A stretch of DNA of 64,000 bases, from the NCBI GenBank assembly GCA_963935595.1, contig OZ012544.1:30165929-30229928 (forward strand), read 5' to 3'. Positions 33,801 to 46,062 of this stretch are shown here, one piece after another (within the stretch, counting starts at the first letter, position 1; the number at the start of each line of letters is the position of its first letter). The notes beneath the pieces were generated by a model. The model did no database searches, had not been told where the DNA came from, and saw only the letters and a program-made list of their open reading frames with translations. The stretch is from Schoenobius gigantellus (lineage: Eukaryota > Arthropoda > Insecta > Lepidoptera > Crambidae). The position numbers and the translations under genes were made by a program.

Positions 33801-34982
33801 AAATAAGCTGGGGCCGATAGATATTTTACGTCTATTTTAAAACTCGTGTTATTTAAAAAACATCACAAATAATAATAATATAATCATACAGAACGGACAG
33901 TAAATATCAGCACTAAAGTACTCATTCAAAGTTGTTAAAACAACCATAGGTACTGATTTTACTTACAAAATTTTAGCGCTGTATTTTCTGGTTGCGGTCA
34001 AATTTGTTTAGGTCGTTTGGGAGAGACTGATAAAGGATTAAGTGTGTTAAGATATTCCCCTCCATGAACCTTTATTTATACAGACACCTTAATGTTTTTT
34101 AATGTTTTTTCTGGAAGTTATCGGAAACAGTCATGGAGGCTTACGTGTCACAATCAATCATCGAGTATAACAGTGTGTGACACCCCTGAAATTCGATTTG
34201 AAGTTGACTTCAAAAATTGCTGAATATTTCAGTAGGCAGGTAGGGGCTTTATTACATGGAAAGAGAAAACCAGTTTTTTGGTTGATGTGACAGTGAATTT
34301 AAGTCATTTATTGTAATCAAAAAAAAAACAAGTTTTTACGCTATCTTACCACAAAACATTATTTTAGTTTTGTACAGTGTTTTAGTTTTAAGATTATTTT
34401 GTACAATTAAAATCTCTTAACTAGTATCGATAAGTAATCAATGGAATTGATTCTAAATGACCGTTCTAAAATTTTACAACGTTGCGAGCACCTTGAATAA
34501 CTTTATGTGACAAAAATTTGTTCCCTTATAAATAAATAATATTTCTTCACATTTTCCATATTGTTGGTAACGTTATCAACATAAATATGTACGAGATACG
34601 GTAGGTAGGTATGGTACCTAGGTTTAAAATTCTTAAAGTTTTAATATTTTTATGTTATCATTATTATTAACTTCTCGAAGTTCTCTGTAACTTTAACGAA
34701 ACTCTCAGGCCTGCAGCCAAGTAGATGAGCTTATTAATTAAATTTGTTCTACAAGTTATCCCTTAGCTCTTGGGGCGAAATTGGATCAACATTATTGTTT
34801 CCGTAAAATGTGTCTGCTACAGTCATTTCGTAAGGAATTTCTTAGTATCGTCTTCATGTCATTCTTGAAAAGGGTTCCCGTTACAATGTGTGTAATGTCA
34901 CATTTAGTACAGCCAGAATTGTCCAACAGACCTCTTTAAATGTTATTTGAAGCTATACCTACACAGTCGAGCTTCATATACA
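33801..34982. other. No gene recognised
   Basis: AT-rich, no supported feature. Confidence 0.4.
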
Positions 34983-35360
34983 GGTTGTAACTGAACACCC
35001 CAATAACATTTAAGGGTATGTATCCATCAGAAGTAGAGATTCTGTAGGAAAAATATTAGGGCTAATAAACTTACTCTTTTTCCATACAAATTATATAAAT
35101 TATTTTTGGTATTAAGTGCCGACAGCCCTACGTAAGCGTACGAGGAATACTACGCTCACGTCTGTCACGTGTCATTTTGTGTTCAAATTTCTTTTGTGTT
35201 AAGAGCTAATTATGGTTGTCACTTGATAGTTATTGCTTTCAGTTTAAAATCAAATAACTCTGAAAGTATTGGGGTTCCAGGTCTCAGACAAGCACCGAAG
35301 GCCCATTTAGTATCTAACTTATATGCCCCTTAAATGTTATTGGGGTGTTCAGTTACACCC
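34983..35360. mobile_element. 378-bp MITE with long terminal inverted repeats
   Basis: The left end ggttgtaactgaacacccca with ataacatttaaggg and the right end ccccttaaatgttattgggg with tgttcagttacaccc pair over about 34 bp with only one or two mismatches. The interior is noncoding. The target duplication is unclear. Confidence 0.75.
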
Positions 35361-35702
35361 AGTACCTATACACGATTACTTTTTTATCACCCTGGAAAAT
35401 TTAAGGGACGCTTCAGGACACTATTGGCGCTTCAAGACACAGTAGTAGAATGAATAATAAAAAATAACTCTCCTATTTAATTTTATATAAATTTTCTAAA
35501 ATATCCAAAAAATACTGCACTAAACTAGTACAATATTATATCTTATGTGACATAAGTACATTATTATTTATCTTCTTTCAATTAAAAATTTTTATCACCA
35601 CCACAACAACAACAACAATGGCGGCGCCTGCAATCTGAAGCAAATGAGGTGAAGAGGGGGCTGAAGGGAGATTTGTCTGTCGTGTATCATTTTCCCACTG
35701 TC

Positions 35703-35783
35703 ATGGCGGCGTCTAGCGTTTTTATTAGGAACCGTATCCTACTGAACCAGGCGGCGGCGGCGTACATTACGATAAGAAAAGAG
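35703..35783 (+). CDS. Possible 27-codon first exon
   Basis: ATG at 35,703 opens MAASSVFIRNRILLNQAAAA with YITIRKE, and is followed directly by a textbook splice donor, GAG|gtaagt, at 35,784. Upstream are a caacaacaac run (35,604-35,617) and another atggcggcg. No downstream exon could be identified. It may belong to an unrecognised transposon or gene, or be coincidental. Confidence 0.25.
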
Positions 35784-35789
35784 GTAAGT

Positions 35790-36548
35790 ATTTGGTATTA
35801 TAACGCAGTGGCGCCGCTGACGGTGTTGCTAACATTGCAAAATAATAAGGTCCGGGCAATCACCGTGGTCCGAGATGCGCAAACATTACTAACATTACAA
35901 TCAGTGCAAACGACGACGTGGTCCGAATTGAATACGATGACATTTTGTACTGTTTGCACACAATCAGTTCTACAATTATTATTCAGAAATAATAATTAAA
36001 CATACTTTTTTATTTGGCGAAAAGTATAATGTATGTAAAGATGGAAACTTAGAAAAAGCACAACTACGTAATAAAGAGGGAAAAGGTTATTGGTTTTTAA
36101 CCGACTTCATTTTAGTCCCTAGTTCCCATTAAGCCCTTTAAAAGCTTACTCAATCATTATAGCAAGTATAAAATACGTTGACATAATACGCCACTCTGAA
36201 AATCATTTCTAAGCGATCGCCCATGTTACCTCAGTAAGAAATGTCATGTTTCTATTCCAGTGCCTTCGAATTGTCGAAAGGCTATCAAACTTCCGAAGTG
36301 AGGAAGAGTCCCCAATCATGTTTCTTGGAGAAATAATATTCCGGCAAATATAATGTCAAAAGCTATGTTTTGCCGTGTCTTTTTTATTTATCAGAAATTC
36401 CGCGAAATAAAAACGACAGTTTGACGGGCTATAGTTGAGTTTTTGTGCTGGAATTTCGGTACTAATTAAATATCTTAATGGTCAATTAAATTTTAATATT
36501 TGTATTGTGTTTAAGAATTTCATCAATCCATTATATTTTTATTTAGCA
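35790..36548. other. No gene recognised
   Basis: Nothing supported beyond the possible exon above. Confidence 0.4.
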
Positions 36549-36760
36549 CTAGCTTTCCGCTCGCAGCTTCGCCCGGGTTTCTTCGTTTTTACCGTAGGAA
36601 TTTCATATTTTCCCGTGGGAACATGTTCTATAGCCTATGTTACTCAGTGATATTGTAGCATTCAATTAGTAAAAGAATTTTTCAAATCGGTCTAGTAGTT
36701 TCGAAGCCTATTCAATACAAACATACAAAAATACAAATCTTTCCTCTTTATAATATAAGA
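36549..36760 (-). mobile_element. Complete 212-bp non-autonomous Helitron
   Basis: On the minus strand it begins A|TCTTATATTATAAAGAGG at 36,760 and ends ggcgaagctgcgagcggaaa with gCTAG|T at 36,549. The A and T host bases, TC start, CTAG end and GC-rich 3' stem all fit. The middle contains cgaaactactagaccgattt on the minus strand, typical of short lepidopteran Helitrons. It cannot code for Rep/helicase. Confidence 0.8.
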
Positions 36761-37711
36761 TTAACTGTTATTTCTATGGTATATTTCTTAACTCTACATT
36801 TTATATGTTAATTAAAATCATAATATTTAACAGGTATACCTAAGGTCTGACCTTAAAAAATATAGGTGATGATGTCACGTAAATGTAAAACCAAACTGCA
36901 ATATATAGAAAATACTTATTAACTTTTTTTAAACCGCTGAGATAACATAAAACAGGCTGAACTTGAGTTAATAAGACACATGAATGCTGATGGCAACATA
37001 AGGTTTTGAATCGACAACGCACAAACTCTATAGTTGCGATCGTTTTTGTAGTAAAAGTATAACATTTCTTTATAGTGCATTTCGGGTTAATCTGAGTCCA
37101 CCTGATAGAAATTAGTCGATAGTTACAATTGTGAGTCACTTGCTCATTGTTAATCCAAAAACCAACATGAGCATAATATCTCCTCACTGAGCTCTTACTC
37201 CGCATACAAACAAATCATAATATTAATTTTATTTATGTTTCAGTTTGAAGCTAAAATCCATCTATAAGAATAAAAAATAAAAAACATAACGTTTTCAGAC
37301 AGTGATCTCTTGTAACGCAAAGCACCCCAAGCATTATTAGGTCACCGGGACCTTATAATAGTCCTACACGTCAGTTGGTAAATTTTGTTGTTATCGGAAA
37401 ATTATAAACGGCAGTTGAAATGTATTATTGAACCTAATAAATTTTAGCTAAATAATCAAATTATGCTGGTTGGCGGTAAGTTTATAATAAACTAACAATT
37501 TTGCCACACTACCATACGACATACGCCATACGACAGCGATTTGGTACATTATGATACGAGCGCGCTATGTCGGTCATTGCGTACGAGGCGATATTGTGCG
37601 CGAGCCGCAGGTGAGCGCGACAAGAAAGCAGAGTACGTAATGACCAATGCGCGCGTGTATCATACGACGTTTTTCAACACACTTGTGAGGAAAATAAAAG
37701 ATCTTGTGGTA
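36761..37711. other. No gene recognised
   Basis: A 121-codon ATG-start frame on the minus strand (37,205-36,840) shows no motif and is probably noncoding. The segment 37,500-37,660 has several catacgac/gtcgtatg words in opposite orientation and may be an element end. Confidence 0.35.
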
Positions 37712-37894
37712 TTAATATTTTTCTGAAAATGACTGCGCTTTTTTATCAATCTTCCACCGCATGAAAGTATCGTATGGCGCCAAGTATTTATCCTTTGACT
37801 TTGGCGGCAACAAACTATTACTCGCGCTTTGCGCCTTCATAATTATTTCCGGCGGAGTTAATAATGTGGATTCTTCTTCACTTGGACTCGACAT
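37712..37894 (-). CDS. Possible N-terminal exon of a tyrosine-recombinase (Crypton-like) gene
   Basis: The minus-strand frame starts at ATG 37,894 and reads MSSPSEEESTLLTPPEIIMK, then SASNSLLPPKSKDKYLAPYD, then TFMRWKIDKKAQSFSEK. The 'LLP.KS...Y...Y..F..W.......SFSE' pattern is how I remember the core-binding domain start of multicopy insect tyrosine recombinases (Crypton-type elements). The frame stops soon after, so the rest of the gene is missing. Upstream (37,920-37,990) is GC-rich. Family assignment is from memory and uncertain. Confidence 0.4.
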   Translation of the reverse strand: MSSPSEEESTLLTPPEIIMKAQSASNSLLPPKSKDKYLAPYDTFMRWKIDKKAQSFSEKY

Positions 37895-37994
37895 ATTTGT
37901 AGATAATCAATTATCAATTACAACAAAAAGGCAAAAAAATCAATAGCGGGAAAATGCCCCGCGCCTTTTTTTTCGCGCGCTGCCCGGGCATGAC

Positions 37995-39213
37995 TATCTC
38001 TTCTTTCAGCCAACATTTAAAAAAGGGCCAAACAGCCAAAATTCAAAACTAAATAAACCGAATATTTTAGTTTTTAAAAAACAAGTGTGTGAATTTTTAA
38101 TAATTTATTTTAGTTAAGTATAGTTATTAATTATTGTTTTTTTTAATTTCGTTGTTAATTTAATATTTAAGTAACCAGTAGTCGGCTGTTCATTTGTTTC
38201 CAATTGGCAGCCGCATAAATTCGTGTTAAAAACAAGTGTATTAAGCGACAAATTTAAGAATGCGTACTGGACATACATTTACTTTGCAATCTTAAACAAA
38301 TTAGAATTTGTCGTGTTAAGATTACCGCACTTGTGCGATTATTTAAAGTGAAAAGCACTCGTGTTTAATATACTCAATAACGGGTCTAAATGCAAGGTAA
38401 TAAGACCCACTTTACGAGCAAGTGTGTTGAAAAACATTTTACGTTAAACTGACACCCGTAACATAATACACTGTTCCCTAATTAATTGATAGCATTTGGT
38501 GGCAAGCATGGAGCAGCTGTTATCTCTTAAACTACATGCTCCGTTTCACTAATCGTGAATGAATTGTAACGTTCTATGTGAATCATTACAAATAAAAATC
38601 ACAATTGCTAGTTTTACCACTAAAACTAAATAAAAGCACGCATGGGCGGGATTGGTTTATTTAAATGGCGACGGCCGGCTGGCGGGGAGCGGGGTAAAAG
38701 CAAGTGAACATTCAACCAATCGACGCCTTAAACTGTAAATGTTAGATGATACATTTCAACTGTCTTTCTGATTTTCCGTTAGTTTATAAACTACATCGAA
38801 AATTGATACACTTACGAGTCTTGTTATTTTCCGATGACATATACAAACTCGAGAAGAACCTCATCAGTTAAACGAAATTTTGTAAATTCACAAAAATTGA
38901 CGTTGCAATTAACAACTGACTGCATAAAAGTCAGTTTATTTAACTACTTAGTCAGTTTATTTAACTACTCTTGAGTAGCTCCGAATAATTGTGAGAACCG
39001 AAGGGCGTTCAAATGTAATACTAATAATCCATTGACACTCTATAGGGGAACCTTTATATTCCAGTCGAGCTGCGCAGTGCAATGCAATACTTTCTATACT
39101 TATTTGATATATTTTATAAGAAATTAAAACTATGGCCAAAAAGATAAAGCAAAAAAAATTATTATACTTACAGGATTAATTGTAAAACACCTGAAGCCTT
39201 GCTAACAATATTA
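37995..39213. other. No gene recognised
   Basis: It includes a short tandem duplication (agtcagtttatttaactact twice, 38,930-38,970). Otherwise unassigned. Confidence 0.4.
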
Positions 39214-40504
39214 CGAGGGTGGATTGAAAAGTTCTCGGCCGAACATACATTCAATTCTGAAAATCAAATCTACCTACATTATTTAGTTCAATTCAGACTA
39301 CTTAATTGTGTGAAGTTTGAAACGTGTGCGATAACTTATTTTGATTTTATAAACTTATTAACATAGCAATCGGACGTTATTTCCGCGAATGGAGCAAATC
39401 GAGCAGCGTGCCGTCATTAAGTCCTCCATAAGAAGGGGCTATCATCAAAAGCCATCCATGATGATATGGTCAGTACATTAGAGGAATCTGCTCTGTCATA
39501 TTCATCCGTCAAAAAATGAATAGCAGAAATCAAGCTTGGTAGAGAAAGTGTGAAAGATGAACCTCGCTCTGGAAGGCCTTCGACATCCACTACTGACGAA
39601 AATATTCAAAAAGTGCTTGATTTTATTATGGGAGACCGCAGATTAAAAATTAGAGAGATAGCCGAGATTATAGGCATCTCTTATGAATGCACTCAAAACG
39701 TCATTGTCAACAAGTTGGGTTTCCACAAGATGTCTGCGAGGTGAGTTCCGCGGCTGCTTTCAGTCGAACAAAAAAGGACGCGATTGACTATTTCACGCGA
39801 CTGTTTGGAGTTATTTGAAGCCGATGCAGATGAATTTTTAAATCGTTTTATTACTATGGACGAAACATGGATTCATTACTGTACACCGGAAACAAAACAA
39901 CAATCAAAACAGTGGACAAGATCTGGTTCACCACCCCCTAAAAAGGCTAAGTCGATTTTGTCGGCTAATAAGGTAATGGCTTCAGTATACTTGGGACTCG
40001 AAGGGTGTGATTATGATCGATTATCTTGAAAGGAGTCAGACTATAAACTCCGATTACTACTGCATCTTACTGCGTCGCTTACGAGAGGAAATTGAAGAAA
40101 AACGTCCAGGAATGATTAGAAGAAGAGTCTTGTTTCATCAAGATAACGCCCGTGTGCACACGTCTGTGAAATCGATTGCTGAAATCCACAACTGTGGCTT
40201 TGAACTGTTACCGCATCCACCTTATTCACCTGATCTGGCACCATCAGACTTCTTTCTGTTCCCCAAGCTAAAAAAGCACTTGGGAGGTCAACGATTTTCG
40301 ACAAACGATGAGGTCAAAGCAGCAGTAGACGCATATTTTGACTCTAAGGAAGAATCATTTTTAATCAATGATCTAAATGCTTGCAAGGGCTGGTGGCGAA
40401 AGTGAATTGAACTTGATGGTGATTATGTAGAAAACTAAAAATATAATAGATTTTGTATGTGTTTGTTTTCTTGGTTAGGCCGAGTACTTTTCAATCCACC
40501 CTCG
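39214..40504 (+). mobile_element. mariner transposon, full length, dead
   Basis: TA flanks both ends (39,212-39,213 and 40,505-40,506). The terminal inverted repeats are cgagggtggattgaaaagtt with ctcggcc on the left and ggccgagtacttttcaatcc with accctcg on the right, with one mismatch in 27. The 1,291-bp length is normal for mariner. Confidence 0.95.
39389..40438 (+). pseudogene. mariner transposase (DD34D), inactivated
   Basis: The coding region starts MEQIEQRAVIK at ATG 39,389 and ends DGDYVEN before TAA at 40,436-40,438. It catalysed cut-and-paste movement at TA sites. The HTH part (RLKIREIAEIIGISYECTQN) and all three catalytic aspartates are present: TMDETW, HQDNAR and SPDLAPSD, with 34 residues between the second and third, the mariner signature. 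Five lesions break it: a frameshift near 39,420 after 'VIK', TGA in place of an expected W at about 39,517, TGA after 'MSAR' at about 39,741, a 1-bp insertion near 39,990, and TGA after 'GWWRK' at about 40,403. All three stops are TGA. The subfamily is not assigned. Confidence 0.9.
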
Positions 40505-40631
40505 TAACTACAACGTTTGTTTTACAAGTTTTAAGATAACTCAATAAATTAAACAAAAAACAATTACCCTCGTAACTACAACGTTTGTTTTACAAGTTTT
40601 AAGATCTCAATAAATTAAACAAAAAACAATT
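40498..40631 (+). repeat. 67-bp tandem duplication overlapping the mariner right end
   Basis: accctcgtaactacaacgtt to caaaaaacaatt occurs twice in tandem (starting 40,498 and 40,566), differing by a 3-base aac gap. The first 7 bp of the unit are the last bases of the mariner terminal repeat, so the duplication happened after mariner inserted. Confidence 0.85.
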
Positions 40632-41794
40632 TTTAAGTTTTTATTGCACTGTCGTGACATTGATAAGTCTGTTTCATTTATAATCGACGACGGAAGACGA
40701 CCCTACGCCTCGCGCGCTGTGCACGTAGAGTTACAAACGTTCTAGAGGTATATTAAATTAATCTTTATTTTTGTATGAAAGGAAAATCAAACAAATTTTC
40801 AAAAGTCGTAGAACAAACGTTGTTGTTTATGATGTCAGCTATCTAATCCTGTGAGGTTGCAGATGTTTTACAATTAACCCTGTATAAGACAATAACAAAA
40901 CGAAATTCGCTGTTATTTTATAACGAAGTAGTCAACAAACTTAATAGAGAGCTTGAGATCCTAACAGAATTATGTGTCATGTGCCGCTCACAATGTCATC
41001 AGAGAGCACAGTGCTCATAGATTGCAAATAGCCAATGCTAGGTGTTATGGTCACTGCGCCAAGCCACGCTGATTTCATTTACGCACGTGACTGGATGAGC
41101 GACTGAAATTCATTTTCATCTGACGGCAAGCTTACACGGTTATTATTTTTTCACATTCCCGAAAACTAACGATTTCCTCATTGCATACAGATAACTCACG
41201 GTATAAACTTTTATCCATAATTGGTATCAATTTTCACAACAGTCTCTCGCTTACCAGCGACATTCATAAGACAAATCAAGACAAAAAGATCTCTTTTAGT
41301 TACCTATTTTGCAAATACCGCTGATTGCAAATTGCTTTTACAAGTTTTAATTCATTCTTCATTTTTCGTCCTCTCTCCTATTTCCTTTATTTGGGGTCGA
41401 GTCTCCTCACTTACTTTCACCAGGAAAAGGATCAATGATACGCAATATGTTAGTTATTCATTCAAATTTATTTTAATGCCTTTAAAGTATGCTCCTTCAG
41501 AAACGATACACTTACCTACGCCAACGAATCATCCATTCATCAAAATAATATTTAATACTTATTCTGGAATTGAGTTCAAATTCTCGCGAACTCTCCTTTG
41601 TGTATTTTATCGAATGAAAACGGGTGAATTTTCCCCATACAAAAGTAGTCTCCAGTTTCTTTCCTGGATAATGACAATAGTTGCTCTATTTTTTTTCTAA
41701 AAATTCTATAGCCACTTGGCATGTTCTTGTTTTTTTTTTATTACGTAAGTTAATTATTATAGAGATTTAAACCTTCAAAAACCTAAACAATTGG
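40632..41794. other. No gene recognised
   Basis: AT-rich. A 160-codon frame at 41,221-41,700 starts at a non-ATG codon and lacks motifs. Confidence 0.4.
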
Positions 41795-42085
41795 CCAGAT
41801 TTTCTGCTGTATCCAGACAAACAATTTGACGAGATTATATGAAAAAAGCATGATATAGAAACACAGTCGAAGCAAAACATAATTAAATCGGTCTAGTTTT
41901 AGAGGAGAAAACCGGGTACTACGAAACGTCTATGTTGGTACTTTTCATAGGTATCTACAGTCCGAGCTGCAGTTGTCTCTGTCGAGCTTAGCTTATTTGT
42001 TCATACACAGCAGCGACAGCAATATATTTTACAAATACCTATTTTTTAATTCTCTCGACCTTAATGTTTCCTCTTAACGCCCATA
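41795..42085 (+). repeat. Dispersed repeat, homologous (inverted) to 54,265-54,600
   Basis: Shared words include gattttctgctgtatccaga, taattaaatcggtctag, aaaccgggtactacgaaacg, agctgcagttgtct and aattctctcgacctt. The inverse complement of 54,265-54,600 shows the same order. It is non-coding and the family is unknown. Confidence 0.75.
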
Positions 42086-42519
42086 TTTACATGTAATAAA
42101 TGAATAACTGTTAAGCATATAAGGTCGCTTTTCTTCAACTTCTCGAAAATTGTTTTAGTAACGGAAGTTAACTTAACGTCAATCAATAAAATTCAAACCC
42201 AGGTTTCGTAAATTATTCTCATATATAAAGTTAACAATGGAAAAAATAAATAATTTTAATGGTTTTTGTTTTGTTCAGGCACAAAATGGAAACAGGTGAT
42301 ATGTTTATTGAGCAATCTCCTTTAATTAATTATGAACTTAATTTATAACTATCCCCTTGAACGGACTAAACCAGAGTTAACTACCATAATGTGACCACGA
42401 TAACGTTTACCACATTTGATTGCCTTTGTCAAATTCAAAGCAATATTCTCTGGGTGAGACTATTGAGTATGGTTCTCCCTCTCCGCAGGCAATTACAAGT
42501 TACACTTTATAAACACTAG

Positions 42520-42666
42520 AGGTCTTATTCATAAAAATATTTAAGCAATGTTTAAGTTAAGTAATGTTGCTGTCTCTTTTGATATCCTTTCTTTTGTAAT
42601 GAGATTGAAAGTGACAGCAACATTATTTAACTTAAACATTGCTTAAATATTTTTATGAAAAAGGCC
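42520..42666. mobile_element. 147-bp palindromic MITE
   Basis: The left arm (cataaaaatatttaagcaat, gtttaagttaagtaatgttg) and right arm (caacattatttaacttaaac, attgcttaaatatttttatg) pair over about 55 bp with only a few mismatches. The loop is about 35 bp. The ends are aggtctt and aaggcctt. Confidence 0.8.
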
Positions 42667-42669
42667 TTA

Positions 42670-44290
42670 AATGGACAGCTGAACCGAGTTATCAATTTAA
42701 TGTTACTGTATGTAATGTAGTAATATAAATTGTAGAAATCAATATCTCACAAAGTATCGATTAGTTAGACAATTTCAGTTTTATGTTAATTGAAAAAGCG
42801 ATATCACAGCATAAAAAATGATATGCTGAATTTAAGTCTTTACAGTTGTGAGATATGAGTATTAGATAATTACCTTGGATATAAGATGGTTATAAAAAGT
42901 AAACAATGAAAAATTTCGTAACATTATTACCTGGATAATTGGCGAAAATGCAAGCCAGGCGACTGATCCTGGATGATATTTACGTTCCCGATACTGTAAA
43001 AGCCGTTGGCAAATTGTAGTTTCATCAATTTCTTTCAATCATAATGCTAAAGCCATATTATCTTAAATATTCGTGTTCCGTAATCGTGTTATTTCTCGCA
43101 ATTTCAGTCAATGTTTTCGTTTCATAACAAACAAACTATTTGAGTATACGTTTCGTGAAAACACAATATTCATGTTATCGCGATAAGTGGCCACAGATTA
43201 TTGTAAGAATTCGACCATAAAGGTATAAACACACACATCTGGGCCGTTCCCGGAACGTGACCGGGCCGTATCCGTGGCAAGACCGGAGATCCGTGCCACG
43301 TCAGGGCCACCGACTACAATCTGTACTCCTTAAGCACCATTTACGGAAAACAATATTATGACTTTATTTAAAACGGCAGAGATGCATATCGCTTCTATTT
43401 ATAACTCTTCCTTCATTTTTTGTTGTGGCCGCACATCACGGTGTCGGCCCGTGATGTGCGGCCCGATTTTTATTCATACCTATGTTTCTTAAGAATCCTT
43501 TTATTCCCAATATAATTGTGGAAAGCAGTAGAGTATATGTGTTTATGTGCATAAATGTAATTTTTACCATTTTGCTCCTTTACCATTGTGCTCCTTTACC
43601 ATTTTGCGATCGCTTACCATTTTGCTTTTTTACCATTCCGCGCCTAAAGGAACGAGTTCATATAAAAAGTATGCAATGATATTTTTTCAAGCCACTGACG
43701 GAACACGTCTCGGGCACGACACGGAAATGTGTGGATCGAGCTTAAAACAGATTCAAACCACTTGCATTAACTATGGGATGGGTTTGCGTAAGCTATAAGT
43801 TTATATCAGATTAATGTACGTTTTATCAGTACATAACTACAAACCTAAAGTATGTGTAATACTATAAGATTAAACGGACCATGCGATTACAATTAACATT
43901 CTGATATTCCAAAATATATGCTTTTACAAAACTGCTAGTCGCAAATGGAACTGTGTAAATCGAATTTCTAATCCTTTGGTTGAACAAAATCCGGATCAAA
44001 GAGCTTTTTGAGCGCAAAGGCGGCAGTCCGTTACCTGCGGCGAAGTAATAGCCAGCTACGCCTGAAATAGACATTATGGTACTTCGATTCTTTGCACGTA
44101 AAAGGTTTTGTGCTCTCTCTAGAGTAACCAAAGTAAAGTCAAAGCCAAATGTTATGACTTTCCGATTTTTCCGATGAAATGCTTATGATTTTTATATGTA
44201 TAGTTACAACATGGTCGGCAAAGAACAACTTGATGTACTCGTTAAGCAGTTACCATAGCCTATGGACGCTTGGGAACCGAGTCACTTGTC
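42670..44290. other. No gene recognised; small tandem repeat at 43,557-43,650
   Basis: About five copies of a 15-18-bp unit (taccattttgctccttt) lie at 43,563-43,640. A GC-richer piece at 43,235-43,315 (catctgggccgttcccggaa, agatccgtgccacgtc) could be an incomplete Harbinger-like end. Nothing coding. Confidence 0.45.
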
Positions 44291-44300
44291 TGTTTCAACC

Positions 44301-44366
44301 ATTGATTTACTACCAAATTTAGTTTGGTAATTTAGTTTAGGTAATTTAGTTTGGTAGTAAATCAAT
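44301..44366. repeat. 17-bp perfect inverted repeat
   Basis: attgatttactaccaaa (44,301-44,317) and tttggtagtaaatcaat (44,350-44,366) are perfect inverse complements around a tttagtttggtaa-rich loop. The second 17-mer occurs again at 58,960-58,976. Confidence 0.75.
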
Positions 44367-44369
44367 AGT

Positions 44370-46060
44370 TTCAACCCAAAACTCCACATGGTCAACACAG
44401 AGTAGTGACGATTTCTGGTATGTACTCTTGGGTTGGCTCCATCCAGGCTAATGTTAGATACTTCTTTTCTCACTAAAAACTAAAATTAACTGAAATGAAC
44501 TTTTATTAATTGACCGAAAGATGTCAACTCAAGCACACATTGCAATTGGGATAAATGCTTTATTTATGTTTTTTTAAAGAGTTTGCAAAGTGTTCAACAA
44601 AACAAATATTTTTTTTATAACGTGCTATAACCACGGATATAAGGTATACTCACTTTTTTATAATTTCAAGTAGAGAATAAACTAGTTGTTTGTTTGTTAA
44701 GCGTGTTTTAAATAGATACAATTGTAACATTATTTTGTTAATGTTTGATTTGGCGGCGCCAAACGTCGCAAAGTGCGATTGCACATGGCACAGATTACTG
44801 ACCAATGAGATTTGTGACCTCATACTCATACGGTGTATTTGGTTGAGATCTTCTTTAAGGCGCATAGTGGTCCCAATGACCTTGCGTCGATCATCCCGCA
44901 CTGATTACATAGAGTGAGAGAGTGAGAGTGAGGGGAACATTTAAGCAAACCTTTACGCGTAAGATGAATTATTTCAATTAAAAATTAATAAAAGCGAATA
45001 AGAAAAATCTAAAAAGACCATCCGCTAGAATATTGTTCACTTAATTTATTGAAATCGAAAGTATATGATTTAACCTAATATTTACGACACGATTAGGTTT
45101 AAAGTTATAAAATCGAGGCATGTTTGGGTCACATTTTAACCAAGTTTTAATTAATTTATCAAAAAATTAAAAGACCATCCTCTAAAGAATGCGTTGAATA
45201 ATAACAGCTTTTTTAAATATTTTTTTATTCAATATTTATGAAGAGAACCGGTTTTTTCTGCAGTGATTTTTTTATGATTGACCCTACTATGCGCCTTAAA
45301 GAAACTCCATGCTTCCCCTGTCGAGCTCAGCATATACTGCTTTAATTAATGAGGAATACAATAATTCCGCATCGAAACGCTCTTCAAATTATTTGGCAGG
45401 TGCCATGACTAAAAAAAATCTTCAGATCGCGCATTTCCGATTCATTTTCCACCGTCTCCAATGGGGAGGCTACTATTTCCCGCTTTATAGCCGTTTATTG
45501 AAAAAGAAACGATACAAAGATCGCAGATTGAAAAAAATATTAGACCATTTCAGCGAGCGAGCATTTCGGAAACGTCGGGTACCGTATAAGGTAATCTATT
45601 CCCGGCAACGGATAAGGACGTGACCAAAATTTAGGCGCTAAAGAAAAATATCACGTCACAGTCCGCTGTCAAAACAACCCCATAAATATTATCCGACCGT
45701 TGTTTGCACTAGTTACGACTGTTTTACAGTTCGGGGTTCGGCTTGATGGAATCGAATAGTGTATTTTTCGCACCACCCCCTCCGTAGAGCCTTACGCAGC
45801 GCTTGCTTTATTTTTCCTAACCTATTTACATGTTACACCTCAGTAGTTAGGGTGTAGAACGGTGATTCTATTTTTGAATTCAAAAAGCAGACGGCTCGTA
45901 TTAATAAATGCATCTCAAAGTTGAGATTGTTCTCAAGATATTTGTTGACGTAACGTATGGAACATCTGTCGGAAGATCGATCTCATACGAGTCAATGAAT
46001 TTCGTAATGTTTTGGTGTCATATTAGCTATCATTTAGGTATACTATATTATTATATACAA
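44370..46060. other. No gene recognised
   Basis: Frames at 44,650-44,917 (both strands) and 45,309-45,623 (ATG start, very basic) are open but without motif; 45,590-45,596 gtaaggtaatc could be a splice donor. I cannot support a gene. Confidence 0.35.
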
Positions 46061-46062
46061 CA

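Noticed and set aside
36840..37205. 121-codon minus-strand frame with an ATG
   Set aside because: No motif, cysteine and tyrosine composition typical of AT-rich noncoding translation, no splice or polyadenylation context.
41221..41700. 160-codon plus-strand frame
   Set aside because: It starts at a non-ATG codon, is low in complexity and shows no motif.
45309..45623. 104-codon basic frame resembling a ribosomal-protein-like sequence
   Set aside because: It has an ATG but I could not match it to any family, and flanks give no gene context.
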